Below are positions 62,016 to 64,000 of a stretch of 64,000 bases of DNA, piece by piece; the first letter of the stretch is position 1, and every line of letters starts with the position of its first letter. The position numbers and the translations under genes are program-made. A model generated the notes under the pieces. That model worked only from the letters and a program-made list of their open reading frames with translations. It was not told the origin of the DNA and made no database searches. The DNA comes from Candidatus Accumulibacter necessarius. GTDB lineage: Bacteria; Pseudomonadota; Gammaproteobacteria; Burkholderiales; Rhodocyclaceae. Location: assembly GCA_017302435.1 (NCBI GenBank), contig JAFLDL010000016.1:1-64000 (forward strand). The letters are read 5' to 3'.

Positions 62016-62399
62016 TCAGGGAATCAGGTTGGTGCCGGGCTGCGCGTTGCCACCCGGGATAATGGAGTTCCAGCACGAAGCACCGGCAACCGGCACGTAA
62101 TCGTTGTCGGCGTACTGCAGGTAGTTTCCGGAAACTCTGACTTCGCCCTGAATGGTTTCCTCATACCGCCGCACCCACTTGTCGGTGGCTGCTGCCGGTG
62201 GATTCTGCGAGCCTGGTGGGCCACCTGGCAGTGGGTCCGCAATCACGTCAATGGGACCGGGTGCTCCCTTCTGGACGCAGGTCAGGCTGGTGACCGCCAG
62301 CGCAGACCCCGTCGGCAACAGGAAAATTCCCGGCGCTACAGCGGCCCTCTTGAGCAACTTCCGTCGCTGCTCGTTTCGTTCGGATGAGGTCTCTGACAT
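62016..62399 (-). CDS. Small Tat/RR-leader protein, candidate client of the HPr-rel-A enzymes
   Basis: A 127-residue protein. The N-terminus has a twin-arginine-like leader: RNEQRRKLLKRAAVAPGIFL and then LPTGSALAVTS with a likely cleavage near SALA. The rest is short and proline/glycine/asparagine rich (ADPLPGGPPGSQNPPA; GGNAQPGTNLIP) with Cys in SLTCVQKG and GASCWNS. I know no family. It is the first gene of the operon leading into pqqD-like, kinase and nucleotidyltransferase genes. A TATAAT (minus strand, 62438-62443) about 40 bases upstream of the ATG may be its -10 box. Confidence 0.65.
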   Translation of the reverse strand: MSETSSERNEQRRKLLKRAAVAPGIFLLPTGSALAVTSLTCVQKGAPGPIDVIADPLPGGPPGSQNPPAAATDKWVRRYEETIQGEVRVSGNYLQYADNDYVPVAGASCWNSIIPGGNAQPGTNLIP

Positions 62400-62749
62400 G
62401 ATCTTTCCCTGATAACAATGGTTGCCCGATATGATTCATTATAGCTCTCGTGGCGCTAACACCTCTGCGAACTATGTCACGCTGGTGCCGGAGAAGCAGC
62501 ACAGGACCACCCACGGCGGTGGCTGCATTCTGGCTTTCAATCGAAAGAAGCAAGCTTTATGCCATTCCAGTCATCAGGAGATAAAAGACTGGTAAATCAT
62601 TTACCTGCCGAGAGTCGATCAATTCTGGTTGCGGCCATGAGCCGACGAGTGTAAAAAAAATCGACACCTTCTGGTCAGTGCTTGCTTGTCCATGGCGTTG
62701 CATTCTGGCAGTAATGGCTTTATCACCGTTTCCGCGACGGCCAGTATCG
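62400..62749. other. Intergenic region between glnD and the HPr-rel-A operon
   Basis: About 350 bases without a supportable gene. It holds the presumed promoter of the HPr-rel-A operon (TATAAT on the minus strand at 62438-62443, without a clear -35). I see no terminator hairpin for glnD that I would defend. Confidence 0.4.
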
Positions 62750-64000
62750 TCAGACTTTCAGGCGCTCCAGCAACTCGGTTTCGAGCTTGATGCGGCTCGC
62801 CGCCTCGCCGAGGTCACCGCCGCTGATCAGGAAGGTATCCTCGACCCGCTCGCCAAGCGTCGATATCTTCGCCGTGTGGAGGTTGGCACCATGCGCGGCC
62901 AATGTCATGGCGATCGTGTACAGCAGACCGGGGCGGTCGGCGGCGCTGACTGAGAGGACGTAGTGCGAGCCTTTTTCGTCGGGCTCGATGGTGATCAGCG
63001 GTTGAATCGGGAAATGCCTGACCTGCCGCGAGATGCGTCCGCTGCCCGGGGCCTCCGGCGGACTCTGTCGACTGAGGCGTGCGGTCAGCTCGTGTTCTAC
63101 GTAGCTGATCATCGTCCGGTCACTGCCGCGATCGCTGAGGTCTAGCAGCATGAAGCTGTCGAGCGCGTAGCCATGACGCGTGGTGTGGATCTTGGCGTCG
63201 ACGATGGTGTAGCCGGCACGGGCAAAGAAGCCGACCAGGCGCGCGAACAGATCGCGCTGGTCGCGGGTGTAGATCATGACTTCCAGACCTTCACCCTGCG
63301 GGTTGACGCGTGCCTTGACGACCGGCTTGTCGACGCCGGTCCGATAGTGCAGGGCACGCGTGTGCCAGGCGATCTCCTCCGCGGAATGGCGCAGGAAATA
63401 CACGGTATCCAGCTGTTTCCACAGGCGTTGGTGTACCGAGTCGGGAAGCGCGAAGTAGCGCAGCAGGCGCAGTGCCTGCTGTTGCCGTTCCTCGATCAAA
63501 CCCTGCCTGACCGGTGCCTGACCGCCAGCGAGCAGGGTTCGGCAGGTGCTCCGGAAAAGCTGCTCGAGGAGCTGTCCTTTCCAGGCGTTCCAGACCTTTG
63601 GACTGGTGCCGCGAATGTCGGCGACGGTGAACAGATAGAGCGCCGACAGGTGACGTTCGTCGTGCACCATCCCGGCAAACGCGCCGACGACGTCCGGGTC
63701 GGAAATATCCTGCTTCTGGGCTACGGTCGACATCAGCAGATGGCGCCGGACCAGCCAGACGATCAGTTCGCTGTCTTCTGCATCGACGCCATGCTCGGCA
63801 CAGAACTGTGCCGCATCGACGGCCCCCTTCTCCGAGTGGTCACCACCTCGCCCCTTGCCGATGTCGTGGAACAGCGCAGCGACGTAGAGCACCCAGCAGC
63901 GGGGAAAATCACTGATCAGTTCGCTGCACAGGGGATACTCGTGTGCGAACTCTTCGGCAAGGAAGCGGCGCAGGTTCCGAAGGACCTGCAGGGTATGCTG
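62750..64000 (-). CDS. glnD: Protein-PII uridylyltransferase GlnD, C-terminal part (runs off the window)
   Basis: The frame is open to the window edge and gives about 416 residues: [12 protein letters not shown] at the edge, the HD hydrolase motif [20 protein letters not shown], then two ACT domains ([20 protein letters not shown] with [38 protein letters not shown] with [20 protein letters not shown]). GlnD uridylylates and de-uridylylates PII proteins in response to glutamine. The N-terminal nucleotidyltransferase domain is outside the window. The GTG at 63892 is internal, not a start. Confidence 0.96.
   Translation of the reverse strand, partial: QHTLQVLRNLRRFLAEEFAHEYPLCSELISDFPRCWVLYVAALFHDIGKGRGGDHSEKGAVDAAQFCAEHGVDAEDSELIVWLVRRHLLMSTVAQKQDISDPDVVGAFAGMVHDERHLSALYLFTVADIRGTSPKVWNAWKGQLLEQLFRSTCRTLLAGGQAPVRQGLIEERQQQALRLLRYFALPDSVHQRLWKQLDTVYFLRHSAEEIAWHTRALHYRTGVDKPVVKARVNPQGEGLEVMIYTRDQRDLFARLVGFFARAGYTIVDAKIHTTRHGYALDSFMLLDLSDRGSDRTMISYVEHELTARLSRQSPPEAPGSGRISRQVRHFPIQPLITIEPDEKGSHYVLSVSAADRPGLLYTIAMTLAAHGANLHTAKISTLGERVEDTFLISGGDLGEAASRIKLETELLERLKV

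Overview
The window looks like a GC-rich betaproteobacterial chromosome segment. A Rhodocyclales or Candidatus Accumulibacter-like organism is my best guess, from the mix of a phasin-like protein, PhoU-PhoB-PhoR, a fused MrpAB antiporter, ETF-QO, dnaE2 and an HPr-rel-A locus; I could not run a search. Housekeeping regions have long intact genes. Two stretches (about 1.9-7.4 kb and 33.9-54.7 kb) are accessory DNA.

Left part (1-13.4 kb): the tail of a probable adenylate cyclase, a secreted protein, a CsbD-like protein and an intact Anbu proteasome-like hydrolase. A graveyard of broken genes follows: transglutaminase, a DUF499 ATPase, a DUF1156 methylase, a PIN toxin, a PLD/SNF2 helicase and a SEC-C fragment. 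I read it as the wreck of an antiviral defence cluster next to a broken Anbu operon. Then come an aldehyde dehydrogenase with DUF779, a penicillin acylase-family enzyme and a GAF fragment.

Core (13.5-33.9 kb): an HpaB-like flavin enzyme, TypA, a truncated haemoglobin, a phasin-like protein, a six-gene Mrp antiporter operon with a trailing CBS/nucleotidyltransferase gene, a divergent phoU-phoB-phoR operon with a candidate Pho box, ETF-QO, queG, tsaE, an amidase and tRNA-Thr(CGT).

Genomic island (33,879-54,697): a 61-bp direct repeat of the tRNA-Thr 3' half bounds a 20.8-kb element. Its right half is a satellite-like module (tyrosine integrase, DUF4160/DUF2442, YgiT-like protein, AlpA-like HTH, DUF3987 primase and small genes). 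The middle is a type I restriction-modification locus with a DUF262 nuclease-like gene inside the operon and a frameshifted hsdM. The left part is a type II-A-like retron: a predicted msr-msd RNA with a perfect 23-bp stem, a nucleoside deoxyribosyltransferase-like effector and a reverse transcriptase, followed by a 176-codon gene with a GHTR motif. Sequences resembling integron attC sites sit on both sides of this retron block, so it may be a gene cassette. This is the most interesting part of the window.

Right part (54.7-64 kb): rimO, dnaE2 with a consensus LexA box at its start codon, an HPr-rel-A locus (RR-leader small protein, PqqD-like protein, HprK-related kinase, nucleotidyltransferase), and the 3' part of glnD running off the window.
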